Shown in pieces: positions 1-9,318 of a stretch of 64,000 bases of DNA. The translations under genes and the position numbers were made by a program. Below the pieces are notes generated by a model that was given only the letters and a program-made list of their open reading frames with translations, was not told where the DNA came from and did not search any database. This stretch comes from an uncultured Pelagibacteraceae bacterium (GTDB taxonomy: Bacteria; Pseudomonadota; Alphaproteobacteria; Pelagibacterales; Pelagibacteraceae). The DNA lies in NCBI GenBank assembly GCA_902596205.1, contig CACJSY010000001.1, positions 1 through 64,000 on the forward strand, in the 5' to 3' direction. Within the stretch, counting starts at the first letter, position 1. The number at the start of each line of letters is the position of its first letter.

Positions 1-962
1 GTTATCTCATTAGGGTAACTTTTAAATTTTTTAAAATATTTATTATTATATTTTTTGAATTCTTTGTAGTTTACAGAAGGATAATACAGGTCTTTAATTG
101 TATTTTCGTAAAATATACTTTCATCAAACCACTGGTTAATAGTAGTAAATAAAACATTTTTCTGGTCAACATCAGTATAAACAAGTGAAGTTAATACGCT
201 TTTCAAGGTATTCCCAAAATCAATTATGATTACTGAGTCAAAATTAACAGCACCTAATGTATACAGTTGTTCTAGACGCTCTAATTCTTTAATTGATTGC
301 TCATCTTCCTTGTCTTCAAACATTTTCTTCCTTAAAGCAAGATTTCTTTTTCTTTGGGAATAATTAGTTAAAATTTCGATCTCTCCTGTTAGAACTTCTG
401 GATTAGGACTATAAGTAAAAGTTTTTGTATTTTTCAAATTTAAACTGTTTAATTTTTGCTCAATTAATTCTAAATATTCATTTTTTGGGTACATAATTAT
501 TGTCTTTGTTTTGTTTTGTTTTTTAATGAATTCAATTAATGCAATAAGCTGAGACTCTAAACTCACTCCAATACTAATTATATTATTTGAAAATTCAGGA
601 CTTATATTAGATGGTGAAATAAATATTAAGTCATTATATTTTTTGACTTGATCAAACTCTAAATGAGTTGTGGGACCAATAATTACTTTTACCCCAGACG
701 ATCTAAGCTCATTGATTGCTAATCCAAGTTTTTCTTTATTATTATAACCCGAGTCTCTTGGTACTATAACAACATCTTTATCATTTATTTCATCAAGAGC
801 TAGCTGCAAAGAGTACAAAAGAGAATTACCTATCTCACTATAAGGACCAGAAAGAGGTACTAGCAAACCCACCCTAAGTGATTTATTATCTTCACTACTT
901 AAAAGATTAGAACTTAAAATAAATAGTATATAAAACACAGATAAAAGAATTTTAATTTTCAT
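1..962 (-). CDS. Periplasmic ligand-binding / LpoA-like penicillin-binding protein activator, partial
   Basis: This open frame is not in the ORF track because its stop lies outside the window. Reading the minus strand from the ATG at 962 gives a signal peptide (MKIKILLSVFYILFILSS), then RVGLLVPLSGPYSEIGNSLL, which is typical of the type I periplasmic binding fold (Peripla_BP_6). About 320 residues are visible without a stop. In alphaproteobacteria an LpoA-like gene commonly lies divergent to rsmI, and that is the arrangement here. Members are thought to assist penicillin-binding proteins or bind small ligands in the periplasm. The alternative is an amino-acid ABC transporter binding protein, but no transporter genes are adjacent. 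The C-terminus is missing. Confidence 0.75.
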   Translation of the reverse strand, partial: MKIKILLSVFYILFILSSNLLSSEDNKSLRVGLLVPLSGPYSEIGNSLLYSLQLALDEINDKDVVIVPRDSGYNNKEKLGLAINELRSSGVKVIIGPTTHLEFDQVKKYNDLIFISPSNISPEFSNNIISIGVSLESQLIALIEFIKKQNKTKTIIMYPKNEYLELIEQKLNSLNLKNTKTFTYSPNPEVLTGEIEILTNYSQRKRNLALRKKMFEDKEDEQSIKELERLEQLYTLGAVNFDSVIIIDFGNTLKSVLTSLVYTDVDQKNVLFTTINQWFDESIFYENTIKDLYYPSVNYKEFKKYNNKYFKKFKSYPNEI

Positions 963-963
963 A

Positions 964-1803
964 ATGCAAATACTTTCTAAACACTTATATATTGTTTCGA
1001 CACCTATTGGAAACCTTGACGATATCACTTTTAGGGCAATAGATGTTTTAAAAAATTCTGATTTCATTCTTTGTGAAGATACCCGACGAACCATTAAACT
1101 TTTGAGCTATTATAAAATAAAAAAAAAATTGGTCTCCTATCATAAATTTAACGAAAATAAACAGCTATCAAAGATTATTGAATATTTTAATGAAGGCAAA
1201 ATTTTGTCTTTAGTATCTGATGCAGGAACTCCGATGCTATCTGATCCTGGAAGATTGTTAGTAAATCATTGTTTGAAAAATGGAATTGAAATTACACCGA
1301 TCCCAGGTGTTTCTTCAATTACTTCAGCTATTAGTGTTTCTGGATTTAGCGATCAATTTTTATTTTATGGTTTTTTACCAAAAACTGAAAAAGAATTAGA
1401 AAAAATCTTATTATCTCTCTCAAACTATCCATTCACTCTAGTTTTTTTTATAACATCCAAAAAGTTGAACTTTTATATTAAAAGCCTTAAAAAATTTTTT
1501 TCAGGAAGAAAAATAATGATAGCAAAGGAAATAACCAAAATTTATGAATCTTTTATAAGAAAAAGCGTTGATGAGCTTGATATATTTAAAGATCCTCTTA
1601 AAGGTGAACTAACAGTTGTTATTTCTGAAAAAAATAAAAAAGATAAAACTTATGATGAAGAAAAAATTGTGAATAAAATTAAAAAATATTTAAAAAAATA
1701 TAGCTTGAAAGATACTGTAAATCTCATTTTGGAAACGGAAAAAATTAATAAAAAAAAGGTTTATGATTTATGTTTAAAAACAAAAAATGAAAAAAATAAT
1801 TAG
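964..1803 (+). CDS. rsmI: 16S rRNA (cytidine1402-2'-O)-methyltransferase RsmI
   Basis: RsmI uses S-adenosylmethionine to 2'-O-methylate C1402 in the decoding centre of 16S rRNA. The N-terminus carries the family signature LYIVSTPIGNLDDITFRAI, followed by CEDTRRT, SDAGTPMLSDPG and PIPGVSSITSA, the SAM-pocket motifs of the tetrapyrrole-methylase fold. The length of 279 residues is normal. There is no later methionine before the signature, so the start at 964 is firm even though it lies one base from the divergent upstream start. Its 3' end overlaps the BON lipoprotein gene by 17 bases. The yraN gene usually found just downstream in alphaproteobacteria is absent. Confidence 0.95.
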   Translation: MQILSKHLYIVSTPIGNLDDITFRAIDVLKNSDFILCEDTRRTIKLLSYYKIKKKLVSYHKFNENKQLSKIIEYFNEGKILSLVSDAGTPMLSDPGRLLVNHCLKNGIEITPIPGVSSITSAISVSGFSDQFLFYGFLPKTEKELEKILLSLSNYPFTLVFFITSKKLNFYIKSLKKFFSGRKIMIAKEITKIYESFIRKSVDELDIFKDPLKGELTVVISEKNKKDKTYDEEKIVNKIKKYLKKYSLKDTVNLILETEKINKKKVYDLCLKTKNEKNN

Positions 1804-2365
1804 TTTCATATTAATATTGATTTTATCATCTTGCTCTTCTGCCTCACAGTTTGGAACTGGTGTCAATATTACTTTTGATCCAAGAACTATTGGTATGCAA
1901 ATAGATGATACGATTATGCAAAAGAACTTATCAGCAAGGTTAGCACTAGCTGATAAAAAATATTTTATATCGGTCCAATCTGAAGTTCTTGATGGTAGAA
2001 TATTTCTTTCTGGAAAAGTAGATGAACCTGAAGAAAAAATTAAAATAACAAAGATGGCCTGGGAGACTAAAGGTGTACGCTCCGTAAAAAATACTATTAC
2101 CATAAAAGGTGAAAGTAATTTTAAGGGAACAGCAAAGGATATTCTTATAACTAGTCAGCTTAGAACAGCGTTAATTTTTAATAAAAAAACAAAAGCAAGA
2201 AACTACACATTAGAAACTGTTAATAAAAATATTTATATTTTTGGCATAGCTATGGATGAGGAAGAGAAAAAAGAAGTTATAAACGAGGCAAATAAAATCT
2301 ACGATGTTAACGAAGTAATACCATCAATTTATTTAGCTACAGAACTAAGTCGTAGTAAACTTTAA
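1787..2365 (+). CDS. BON-domain outer-membrane lipoprotein (OsmY/YraP-like)
   Basis: The protein begins with a lipoprotein signal (MKKIISFILILILSSCSS), the lipobox cysteine being at about residue 16. Two BON-type repeats follow, roughly residues 40-108 (including DGRIFLSGKVDEPEEKIK) and 115-185 (including NKNIYIFGIAMDEEEKKEV). BON domains bind phospholipid, and YraP/DolP homologues help keep the outer membrane intact. It overlaps the end of rsmI and is probably co-transcribed. rsmI plus a BON lipoprotein is a familiar proteobacterial pairing. Its stop shares a TTAA palindrome with the stop of the convergent maeB. Confidence 0.85.
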   Translation: MKKIISFILILILSSCSSASQFGTGVNITFDPRTIGMQIDDTIMQKNLSARLALADKKYFISVQSEVLDGRIFLSGKVDEPEEKIKITKMAWETKGVRSVKNTITIKGESNFKGTAKDILITSQLRTALIFNKKTKARNYTLETVNKNIYIFGIAMDEEEKKEVINEANKIYDVNEVIPSIYLATELSRSKL

Positions 2366-4644
2366 TTGGAATAATCAATTACATCTGACGAGTAGGATGC
2401 GATTGAAGCAAGATTTAAAATCTCCGATGTGCTAGCTCGCAAAGGCGCTACTTCGATTGGTAATCCTAATCCTATTAATAAAGGTCCAATTAATTTTCCA
2501 CCACCAAACACTTTCATAAGTTTTGTTGATATGGCAGCGCTATGTAAAGCAGGCATAATTAAAATATTTGCATTTCCTACAATTTTAGAAAACGGGTAAA
2601 TATCTTGATAAATCGGATTTAAAGCTACATCAGGCTGCATTTCACCATCAAAATCAAAGTCTACATTATCATTCTTTAACATTTCAATAGCATCTCTTAC
2701 GTGTTTAGTGTTTTTTGAAATAGGCTTTCCAAAGGTTGAGTGAGATAAGAAAGCAACTTTTGGTTCAAAACCAAATAATCTAGCCACACGGACACAAGAC
2801 TTAGAAACTTTAACTAATCTTTCAGATGATGGAAAATCTTGCACATTAGTATCAGCTACTAAAATAGTTTTTCCTTTAGAAACAATCATAGTCATACCGA
2901 AAATTTCTTCTCCTGGTCTGGCCTCAACAACTTTCTTTAATTTTTCCACTGATGCAGCGTAGTGTCTTATATTTCCTGTAACCATAGCATCGGCATCCTT
3001 ACATGCAATCATCGAAGATCCCCAAGCTATTCGGTCATTTCTCACCAATCGATCAACGTCCCTTTCTAATTGACCCTCTCTTTGGAGTTTTTTATATAAA
3101 TGTTTTACATATTTCTCTCTTTTCTTTTTGTCGGTAGAATTAACTATTTCAATTTTAAAGTTTTCATCCAAACCAATTTTTTTTAATTGATCTTTTATTC
3201 TTTTTTCAACCCCAATCAAAATAGGTATACCCAACCTATTTCTTCCAAATTCTATCGCAGCTTTAAGCATATTTTCATCTTCACCCTCTGCAAAAATTAC
3301 TCTTTTAGGATTTTTTCTTATCTTTGCGTTAATTCCTTGCATTATCGACATTGATGGGTCTAAACGGTTAGATAATTGATCTTTATAAAGTTCCAGGTCA
3401 TTAATTACTTTTCTAGCTGCTCCACTTTTCATTGCGGCGTCTGCAACAGCTGAGGGTATGACACTTATTAATCTTGGATCGAAAGTTGAGGGAATAATAT
3501 AGTTTTTTCCATATCTTGGACGATCTCCACCATAAGCAGCAACAACTTCATCCGGGACATTTTCTCTAGCTAAAAGAGCAATCGCATTTGCAGCTGCAAC
3601 TTTCATTTCCTCATTAATTGCCTTAGCTCTAACATCAAGCGCACCTCTAAAAATGTATGGAAAGCCTATAAGATTATTTACCTGGTTTGGGTAGTCAGAT
3701 CTACCCGTGGCTATAATTGCGTCATCTCTAACTTCTTCAATTAATTCAGGTTTAATTTCAGGATCAGGATTAGCACAAGCAAATATAATTGGATTTTTGG
3801 CCATGGATTTAACCATTTCTTTACTGACAACGTCTTTAGCTGATAAACCAAGGAATACATCGGCATTCTTCATTGCATCTTCTAAAGTTCTAAATTTTGT
3901 ATCAATTGCGAAAGCGGATTTGAACTGATCGATATTTTTTCTTCCTTTGTAAATTACTCCTTTACTATCGCACATGATTATATTTTGATTTTTTACTCCT
4001 GTGCTTTTAAATAAATTTGCACAAGCTTGAGCTGATGCTCCTGCACCGTTAATTACAACTTTAACTTCTGAAATTTTTTTTTTTGATATATCTAATGCAT
4101 TTATTAATGCTGCAGTGGTAATAATTGCAGTGCCATGTTGGTCATCATGAAAAACTGGTATATCTAAAGTCTCTCTTAACTTTTGCTCAATTATAAAACA
4201 ATCTGGCGCTGCAATATCTTCAAGATTAATACCACCAAAGGTACCACTAATATTTTTGATAGTTTCAATAATTGAATTTGTATCCTGATTGTCAATTTCA
4301 ATATCAATTGAGTCGATATCTGCAAAGCGTTTAAATAAAACTGATTTCCCTTCCATTACAGGTTTAGAAGCTAAAGATCCAAGATTCCCTAACCCTAGTA
4401 TGGCAGAACCATTACTAATAACTGCCACCAAATTTCCTTTACTTGTATAATCGTACGCAAGTTCAGGATTTTTCGAAATTTCTTTAACAGGTGCAGCTAC
4501 GCCAGGCGAGTATGCAAGCGATAAATCTCTCTTTGTTGTTAGAGGCTTTGAAGAGCCTATCTCAATCTTGCCTGACTTTCCCTTTATATGGAAATCTAGA
4601 GCTTCTTTATCTGAGTAATGGTCAATCTCTGTTTTTTTTGGCAT
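2362..4644 (-). CDS. maeB: NADP-dependent malic enzyme with C-terminal phosphotransacetylase-like domain
   Basis: Malic enzyme oxidatively decarboxylates malate to pyruvate, giving NADPH and CO2. At 760 residues this is the long MaeB form. Residues about 1-430 hold the catalytic and Rossmann domains (SLAYSPGVAAPVKEI, VFHDDQHGTAII, VINGAGASAQACA). Residues about 440-760 resemble phosphate acetyltransferase (VIFAEGEDENMLKAA, PALHSAAISTKL). In this family the PTA-like part is regulatory rather than a proven transferase. The gene stands alone on the minus strand, divergent from murJ across a 70-base gap in which I see no distinctive element. Confidence 0.96.
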   Translation of the reverse strand: MPKKTEIDHYSDKEALDFHIKGKSGKIEIGSSKPLTTKRDLSLAYSPGVAAPVKEISKNPELAYDYTSKGNLVAVISNGSAILGLGNLGSLASKPVMEGKSVLFKRFADIDSIDIEIDNQDTNSIIETIKNISGTFGGINLEDIAAPDCFIIEQKLRETLDIPVFHDDQHGTAIITTAALINALDISKKKISEVKVVINGAGASAQACANLFKSTGVKNQNIIMCDSKGVIYKGRKNIDQFKSAFAIDTKFRTLEDAMKNADVFLGLSAKDVVSKEMVKSMAKNPIIFACANPDPEIKPELIEEVRDDAIIATGRSDYPNQVNNLIGFPYIFRGALDVRAKAINEEMKVAAANAIALLARENVPDEVVAAYGGDRPRYGKNYIIPSTFDPRLISVIPSAVADAAMKSGAARKVINDLELYKDQLSNRLDPSMSIMQGINAKIRKNPKRVIFAEGEDENMLKAAIEFGRNRLGIPILIGVEKRIKDQLKKIGLDENFKIEIVNSTDKKKREKYVKHLYKKLQREGQLERDVDRLVRNDRIAWGSSMIACKDADAMVTGNIRHYAASVEKLKKVVEARPGEEIFGMTMIVSKGKTILVADTNVQDFPSSERLVKVSKSCVRVARLFGFEPKVAFLSHSTFGKPISKNTKHVRDAIEMLKNDNVDFDFDGEMQPDVALNPIYQDIYPFSKIVGNANILIMPALHSAAISTKLMKVFGGGKLIGPLLIGLGLPIEVAPLRASTSEILNLASIASYSSDVIDYSN

Positions 4645-4714
4645 TTAGTTAAATGAGTATGTAATATAAAAAATAATAATTCACTAAAAATTTATGGCTT
4701 AATTAAGAATATTT

Positions 4715-6241
4715 ATGAACCTTCTATCTTCAGCTTACATATATAGTTTTTTTACCTTAATCAGCAGAGTCTTAGGTTATGTTAGGGATATTCTTATAGC
4801 TATTTTTCTAGGTACCTCAATTTTCGCTGATGCGTTTTTTGTAGCTTTTAGACTACCTAATACTTTTAGAAGATTATTTGCTGAAGGTACTTTTAATGCA
4901 GCTTTCATACCTAGCTACACCACAGCTAAAATTGAAGACAAAAAAAAAGGGAAAAGATTTGCTGATGATGTTTTGAGCATTTTATTATTAATCTTATTGT
5001 TTATTGTAACTCTAGTAGAAATTTTTACTCCATATTTAATACATATAATTGCTCCAGGATTTACAGAAAATAAAACTAAATTTGATTTAGCAGTTGAACT
5101 AACAAGAATTACTTTCCCTTTTTTATTATTTGTAAGTTTATCGTCTTTTTTTGCGGGTGTTTTAAATTCTAATAATAAATTCGCTGCAGCCGCAGCAGCA
5201 CCGATAATTTTAAATGTAGTTTTAATAGTCAGTTTAATTTCATCATTTTTTTTAAATCTTAATTATGTGAAGCAACTATCCTACGGAGTTACACTTGCAG
5301 GTTTGCTCCAATTTATTTTTCTTATTTATATAACTAAAAAATTTTATAAGCCAAATTTGATAATGAACTTCAAAATAAGTAGTAAAGTAAAATTTTTTTT
5401 TAAAAAACTCTTACCAAGTATTTTGTCATCTGGTGTAACTCAAATAAATATTTTGGTAGGAACCATTATTGCATCTTTTCAAGCAGGCGCCGTGTCCTAT
5501 CTTTATTATGCTGATAGAGTATATCAAATTAATCTTGCAATAGCAGGTATTGCTGTAGGAACAGTCTCTTTACCTGTTCTCTCAAAAGCTTTTAAAACGA
5601 GAAATTTAAATAAAATTTCTGATATTCAAAATAAATCTTTTGAACTATCATTATTATTTTCAATACCTGCAAGTTTTGGATTAATTTTAGCCTCAGAGGA
5701 AATAGTGAACGCACTATTTGGATATGGATCATTCACAAAAAATGATGTGGAAATGACAGCTGCAGCCCTTAAATTTTTTGGTTACGGAGTTCCTGCATTT
5801 GCATTGATTAAAATATTATCTAATTTCTTTTTTGCTAGAAATAATACTAAAACACCTTTTTATATTTCAACACTCATTGTTATTTTGAATATATTTATAA
5901 GTGTGAGTTTGTTTAATAGAATTGGATTCATAATCATACCAATAGCTACCTCTATTTCTACATGGGTTGGAGTTTTAATTTACTTATACTCACTAAATTC
6001 AAAAAATTATTTATTATTAAAAAGTTTATTATTTAAAAATTTAATAAAAATATTGATTTCAACAATCATTATGTCTTTAATTTTGCTCTTTTCTTTAGAT
6101 ATTTTTCTAAGTTATTTGGATTATTCATACAAATATAAAGCTGTTTATTTAATATCAATTGTAAGTTTTGTTGGTATTTTTTATTTGATAACATGTTATT
6201 TATTAGGATTATTAAAACTTAAAAATTATAAAGCAAATTAA
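4715..6241 (+). CDS. murJ: Lipid II flippase MurJ
   Basis: This is a polytopic inner-membrane protein of the MOP/MVF superfamily that moves lipid II to the periplasmic face for peptidoglycan synthesis. The N-terminus (LISRVLGYVRDILIAIFLG, FRLPNTFRRLFAEGTFNAAF) is the MurJ signature, including the arginines required in E. coli MurJ. The length of 508 residues and about 13-14 hydrophobic segments fit the family. trpS follows with no spacer (TAA directly then ATG), so the two are probably co-transcribed. Confidence 0.95.
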   Translation: MNLLSSAYIYSFFTLISRVLGYVRDILIAIFLGTSIFADAFFVAFRLPNTFRRLFAEGTFNAAFIPSYTTAKIEDKKKGKRFADDVLSILLLILLFIVTLVEIFTPYLIHIIAPGFTENKTKFDLAVELTRITFPFLLFVSLSSFFAGVLNSNNKFAAAAAAPIILNVVLIVSLISSFFLNLNYVKQLSYGVTLAGLLQFIFLIYITKKFYKPNLIMNFKISSKVKFFFKKLLPSILSSGVTQINILVGTIIASFQAGAVSYLYYADRVYQINLAIAGIAVGTVSLPVLSKAFKTRNLNKISDIQNKSFELSLLFSIPASFGLILASEEIVNALFGYGSFTKNDVEMTAAALKFFGYGVPAFALIKILSNFFFARNNTKTPFYISTLIVILNIFISVSLFNRIGFIIIPIATSISTWVGVLIYLYSLNSKNYLLLKSLLFKNLIKILISTIIMSLILLFSLDIFLSYLDYSYKYKAVYLISIVSFVGIFYLITCYLLGLLKLKNYKAN

Positions 6242-7246
6242 ATGAGTGATAAAAAATTAGTTTTCTCAGGTGTGCAACCAACAGGCAATTTACATTTAGG
6301 AAACTATTTAGGTGCTCTTAAAAATTTTGTTGCTTTGCAAAAGGACATGGAATGTATTTATTGTGTAGTAGATCTTCACGCTATAACTGTTTTTCAGAAG
6401 CCTCAGAGTCTTCATGACAATGTGCTCGAGACGACTGCAAGTTTTTTAGCCTCTGGTTTAAATCCAAACAAAAGTATTATTTTTAATCAATCATCTGTTT
6501 CTGGTCATACTGAGCTTGCTTGGATTTTAAATTGCGTTTCAAGAATAGGTTGGATGAATAGGATGACACAATTTAAAGACAAAGCTGGATCTGATAAAGA
6601 GAAGGCTAGTGTTGGTCTTTATATTTATCCTAATTTAATGGCAGCAGATATTCTTCTCTATAAAGCAACGCATGTTCCTGTAGGAGCTGATCAAAAGCAA
6701 CATTTAGAGCTTTCTAGAGATATAGCTCAAAAATTTAATAATGATTATAATTGTAAAAATTTTTTCCCTTTACCGGAGCCTTTAATATCTAAAAATATTC
6801 CTCGAGTAATGAGTTTGAGAGACGGGACTAAAAAAATGAGTAAATCAGAAGAGTCTGATTATTCAAGGATCAACTTAACAGACTCAGCTGATGAAATAAG
6901 TAAGAAAATAAAAAAAGCTAAATCAGACTCAGAAGCAATCCCTTCCAACAAAAAACTACTTGAAAACAAACCGGAAGCTCTAAATTTATTATCTATCTAC
7001 TCTGAATTAACTAAAAAAAGCTTAGATAAAATTATTTCTGAAATGGCTGGAAAAGAATATTCTATTTTAAAAAAAAATTTAGCGGAAGCTTTAATTAATG
7101 AAATAACTCCAGTTGGAAAAGAAATTCAAAAATTACTTCAAGATAAGTCACATTTAAAAAAAATTCTAAAAAAAGGCACAGAAAAAGCTAATATTATTGC
7201 TGAGGAAAACCTGAAAAATATACGTGAAAAAGTGGGCTTGATATAA
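6242..7246 (+). CDS. trpS: Tryptophanyl-tRNA synthetase
   Basis: Class Ic synthetase that charges tRNA-Trp. Near the N-terminus it has [20 protein letters not shown], containing the HIGH-equivalent HLGN, and around residue 195 it has KKMSKSEES, the KMSKS loop. The length of 334 residues is normal. The ATG directly follows the murJ stop. murJ-trpS adjacency is common in alphaproteobacteria. Confidence 0.97.
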   Translation: MSDKKLVFSGVQPTGNLHLGNYLGALKNFVALQKDMECIYCVVDLHAITVFQKPQSLHDNVLETTASFLASGLNPNKSIIFNQSSVSGHTELAWILNCVSRIGWMNRMTQFKDKAGSDKEKASVGLYIYPNLMAADILLYKATHVPVGADQKQHLELSRDIAQKFNNDYNCKNFFPLPEPLISKNIPRVMSLRDGTKKMSKSEESDYSRINLTDSADEISKKIKKAKSDSEAIPSNKKLLENKPEALNLLSIYSELTKKSLDKIISEMAGKEYSILKKNLAEALINEITPVGKEIQKLLQDKSHLKKILKKGTEKANIIAEENLKNIREKVGLI

Positions 7247-7259
7247 TATAAAAGCCTAG

Positions 7260-7805
7260 ATGATACAAACTGAAGCTACACCCAATCCTGACTCTCTAAA
7301 ATTCCTTTCTGAAAAAACTATTTCAGTTGTAGGAACTGAGGAATTTCAAAAGGGAATAAAGAATCTTAACACCGTCCCTTTTGTCGAGGAGCTATTGAAT
7401 TTTAAGGGCGTGGAATTGATATTATTATCAGAAAAGTTTTTGACAGTGAAAAAAACTAAAGAAGTTTCATGGAACGAATTAAAGCCCATGGTTATTTCAC
7501 ATTTAAATGACTATTTTGAAAAAAGTAATGAACCAATCTTGAAAAATAAGGAGAAACATAAAGATTCCACCAAAAATGATGAAACTGTTGATAAAATAAT
7601 TGAAGTTTTAGATACCAAAATAAGGCCAGCTGTGGCAAGAGATGGAGGAGATATAAAATTTAAGTCTTTTGAAAACGGAGTGGTTAAAGTTCAGTTACAA
7701 GGAAGCTGTTCAGGCTGCCCAAGTTCTTTAATGACTTTAAAACAAGGCGTTCAAAACCTTTTAAAACACTATGTGAAAGAGGTTAACTCGGTAGAGGCTG
7801 TATAA
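7260..7805 (+). CDS. nfuA: NfuA-type iron-sulfur cluster carrier
   Basis: The protein has an N-terminal Nfu domain (MIQTEATPNPDSLKFL, about residues 1-88) and a C-terminal NifU-like domain (about 110-175) with the cluster-binding motif GSCSGCPSS. Such proteins receive Fe-S clusters and deliver them to apo-targets. The length of 181 residues matches the family. It is 13 bases after trpS, and its stop overlaps the next start by one base (TAATG). Confidence 0.95.
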   Translation: MIQTEATPNPDSLKFLSEKTISVVGTEEFQKGIKNLNTVPFVEELLNFKGVELILLSEKFLTVKKTKEVSWNELKPMVISHLNDYFEKSNEPILKNKEKHKDSTKNDETVDKIIEVLDTKIRPAVARDGGDIKFKSFENGVVKVQLQGSCSGCPSSLMTLKQGVQNLLKHYVKEVNSVEAV

Positions 7806-9316
7806 TGAAAAAGAAATTAAGTTATAGAGATAAGTTAATTGAATTAGCATACATTTATGATGTTAAAGAAATTAAAGATTATGAAAAAAGCAGAAAAAAT
7901 TTAACGTCAGGTCAACTAGAGCTAATTCTAAAAAAAAATAAAATTATAATTCCAAAAGACTTTAAATCTAATTTTTTAAGAGATAATTTTGTAAAACCTG
8001 TATCAAAATTAAAATCTAATCTTGTCGAATTTAAAGAAAATAAGATTAAAGATAAAAATAGAGCTATAAGAAGATTGGAAAATTTCAAATTAGATACAAA
8101 TAGAAAGATAAGTAGAGGGTTTAAAGATTTATGGATCCAGTTAGGCAGAATAGGTTTAAACTTTTTAAATATCATACCTAAATTAGGAATAGTAATTTAC
8201 GATTTTTTTGGAAAATTATTTACTGATGTATTTCACGGTATTTACAATCAACAATTCGAACCAAAAAAAGCCAAAAAGGTTATTTTTGCAATGGCTTCAG
8301 TCGTTATTGTAACAACAGTTGCATTTAGCGCTGTAAATTATTTTACAGGTAGCAACATGGTAAAAAAACCTGAGATTAAAAAAGAAGTAAAAAAACCTGA
8401 GATTAAAAAAGAAATTAAAAAACCTGAGATTAAAAAAGAAGTAAAAAAACCTGAGATTAAAAAAGAAGTTAAAAAATCAAAAGAAAAACCGAAGCTAGAA
8501 GTAAAAAGAAAAAGTGTTGACGAAGTAATTTTACCTAACTTAAATTTAAAAACAGAAACAGTTTTAAATCTTTTTAAAGATGTAGAGTACGATCTTGGAA
8601 CCGTAAGATCTAAGAAACTGGTTAAACCAATTTATTTTACTCAATTTCCGAGAGATCTTGATGCATTAGAAAGTACTAAACTTAAAAAAGAGACATTTAT
8701 AAAAATAGTATTACCTCTCATCGTAGCTGAAAATGAGAGAATAATCGCTGATAGAGAAAAATTAATAAATTTATCAAAGAAAAAATTTACTACTGATCTA
8801 GAGAAGCAATGGATTAGGCAAAAGCTTCTTGAATACAAAGTAAAAAAAGGTGATTTAGATGAATTACTTATTAGAATGGATATTATTCCAACATCCATTG
8901 CATTAGCTCAAGCAGCTAAAGAAAGTGGATGGGGTACATCGCGATTTGCTTTGGAAGGAAATGCAATTTTTGGTCAATGGACATGGAGCGGGCAGGGAAT
9001 AGCTCCTCTAGATAGAGAGAGTAATAAAAATCATAAAATTTTAAAATTTCCTATTTTGAGAGCATCTGTGAAAGCTTATCAAAACAATCTTAATACACAC
9101 AAAAGCTATTCAAAATTTAGGCAGAAAAGATCTTTTTTGAGAGAAAAAAATAAAAAAGTTGCAGGTTTGGAATTAACGGAGACTCTGAACAATTATGCTC
9201 AAACCGGAACAGAATATACAAAAAAATTAAATCAGATCATTAAACAAAATAGACTAACTGATTTTGAACCTGTCAGATTAGTTAATTCTGTAAAAAAAAT
9301 TGAGCTAAGTTCTTAA
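7805..9316 (+). CDS. Membrane-anchored Bax-like glucosaminidase-domain protein with a lysine-rich repeat linker
   Basis: The first 155 or so residues are lysine-rich and cytoplasmic-looking, with no family I recognise. A membrane segment follows at about 160-181 (VIFAMASVVIVTTVAFSAV). Next is a linker with four copies of KKPEIKKEV-type units at about 187-222. The C-terminal region from about 345 (TSIALAQAAKESGWGTSRFA, GNAIFGQWTW) matches the Bax / mannosyl-glycoprotein endo-beta-N-acetylglucosaminidase-like family (COG2992), with the probable catalytic Glu in AKESGWG. It is likely a peptidoglycan hydrolase placed in the periplasm by a spacer. It follows nfuA by coupling, and a functional link to it is not evident. 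Confidence 0.75.
   Translation: MKKKLSYRDKLIELAYIYDVKEIKDYEKSRKNLTSGQLELILKKNKIIIPKDFKSNFLRDNFVKPVSKLKSNLVEFKENKIKDKNRAIRRLENFKLDTNRKISRGFKDLWIQLGRIGLNFLNIIPKLGIVIYDFFGKLFTDVFHGIYNQQFEPKKAKKVIFAMASVVIVTTVAFSAVNYFTGSNMVKKPEIKKEVKKPEIKKEIKKPEIKKEVKKPEIKKEVKKSKEKPKLEVKRKSVDEVILPNLNLKTETVLNLFKDVEYDLGTVRSKKLVKPIYFTQFPRDLDALESTKLKKETFIKIVLPLIVAENERIIADREKLINLSKKKFTTDLEKQWIRQKLLEYKVKKGDLDELLIRMDIIPTSIALAQAAKESGWGTSRFALEGNAIFGQWTWSGQGIAPLDRESNKNHKILKFPILRASVKAYQNNLNTHKSYSKFRQKRSFLREKNKKVAGLELTETLNNYAQTGTEYTKKLNQIIKQNRLTDFEPVRLVNSVKKIELSS
8363..8470 (+). repeat. 27-bp tandem repeat, four copies, encoding KKPEIKKEV/I
   Basis: Four near-perfect in-frame 27-base units begin AAAAAACCTGAGATTAAAAA and differ only at the last codon (GTA, ATT, GTA, GTT) as far as I can read. 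They encode a charged, probably extended spacer just after the membrane segment of the Bax-like protein. In-frame units of this size can expand or contract by slippage without breaking the frame, so copy number may vary between strains. Confidence 0.9.
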
Positions 9317-9318
9317 GT

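Noticed and set aside
8363-8470. CRISPR-like array
   Set aside because: The repeats are contiguous, in frame and without spacers; they are a coding minisatellite.
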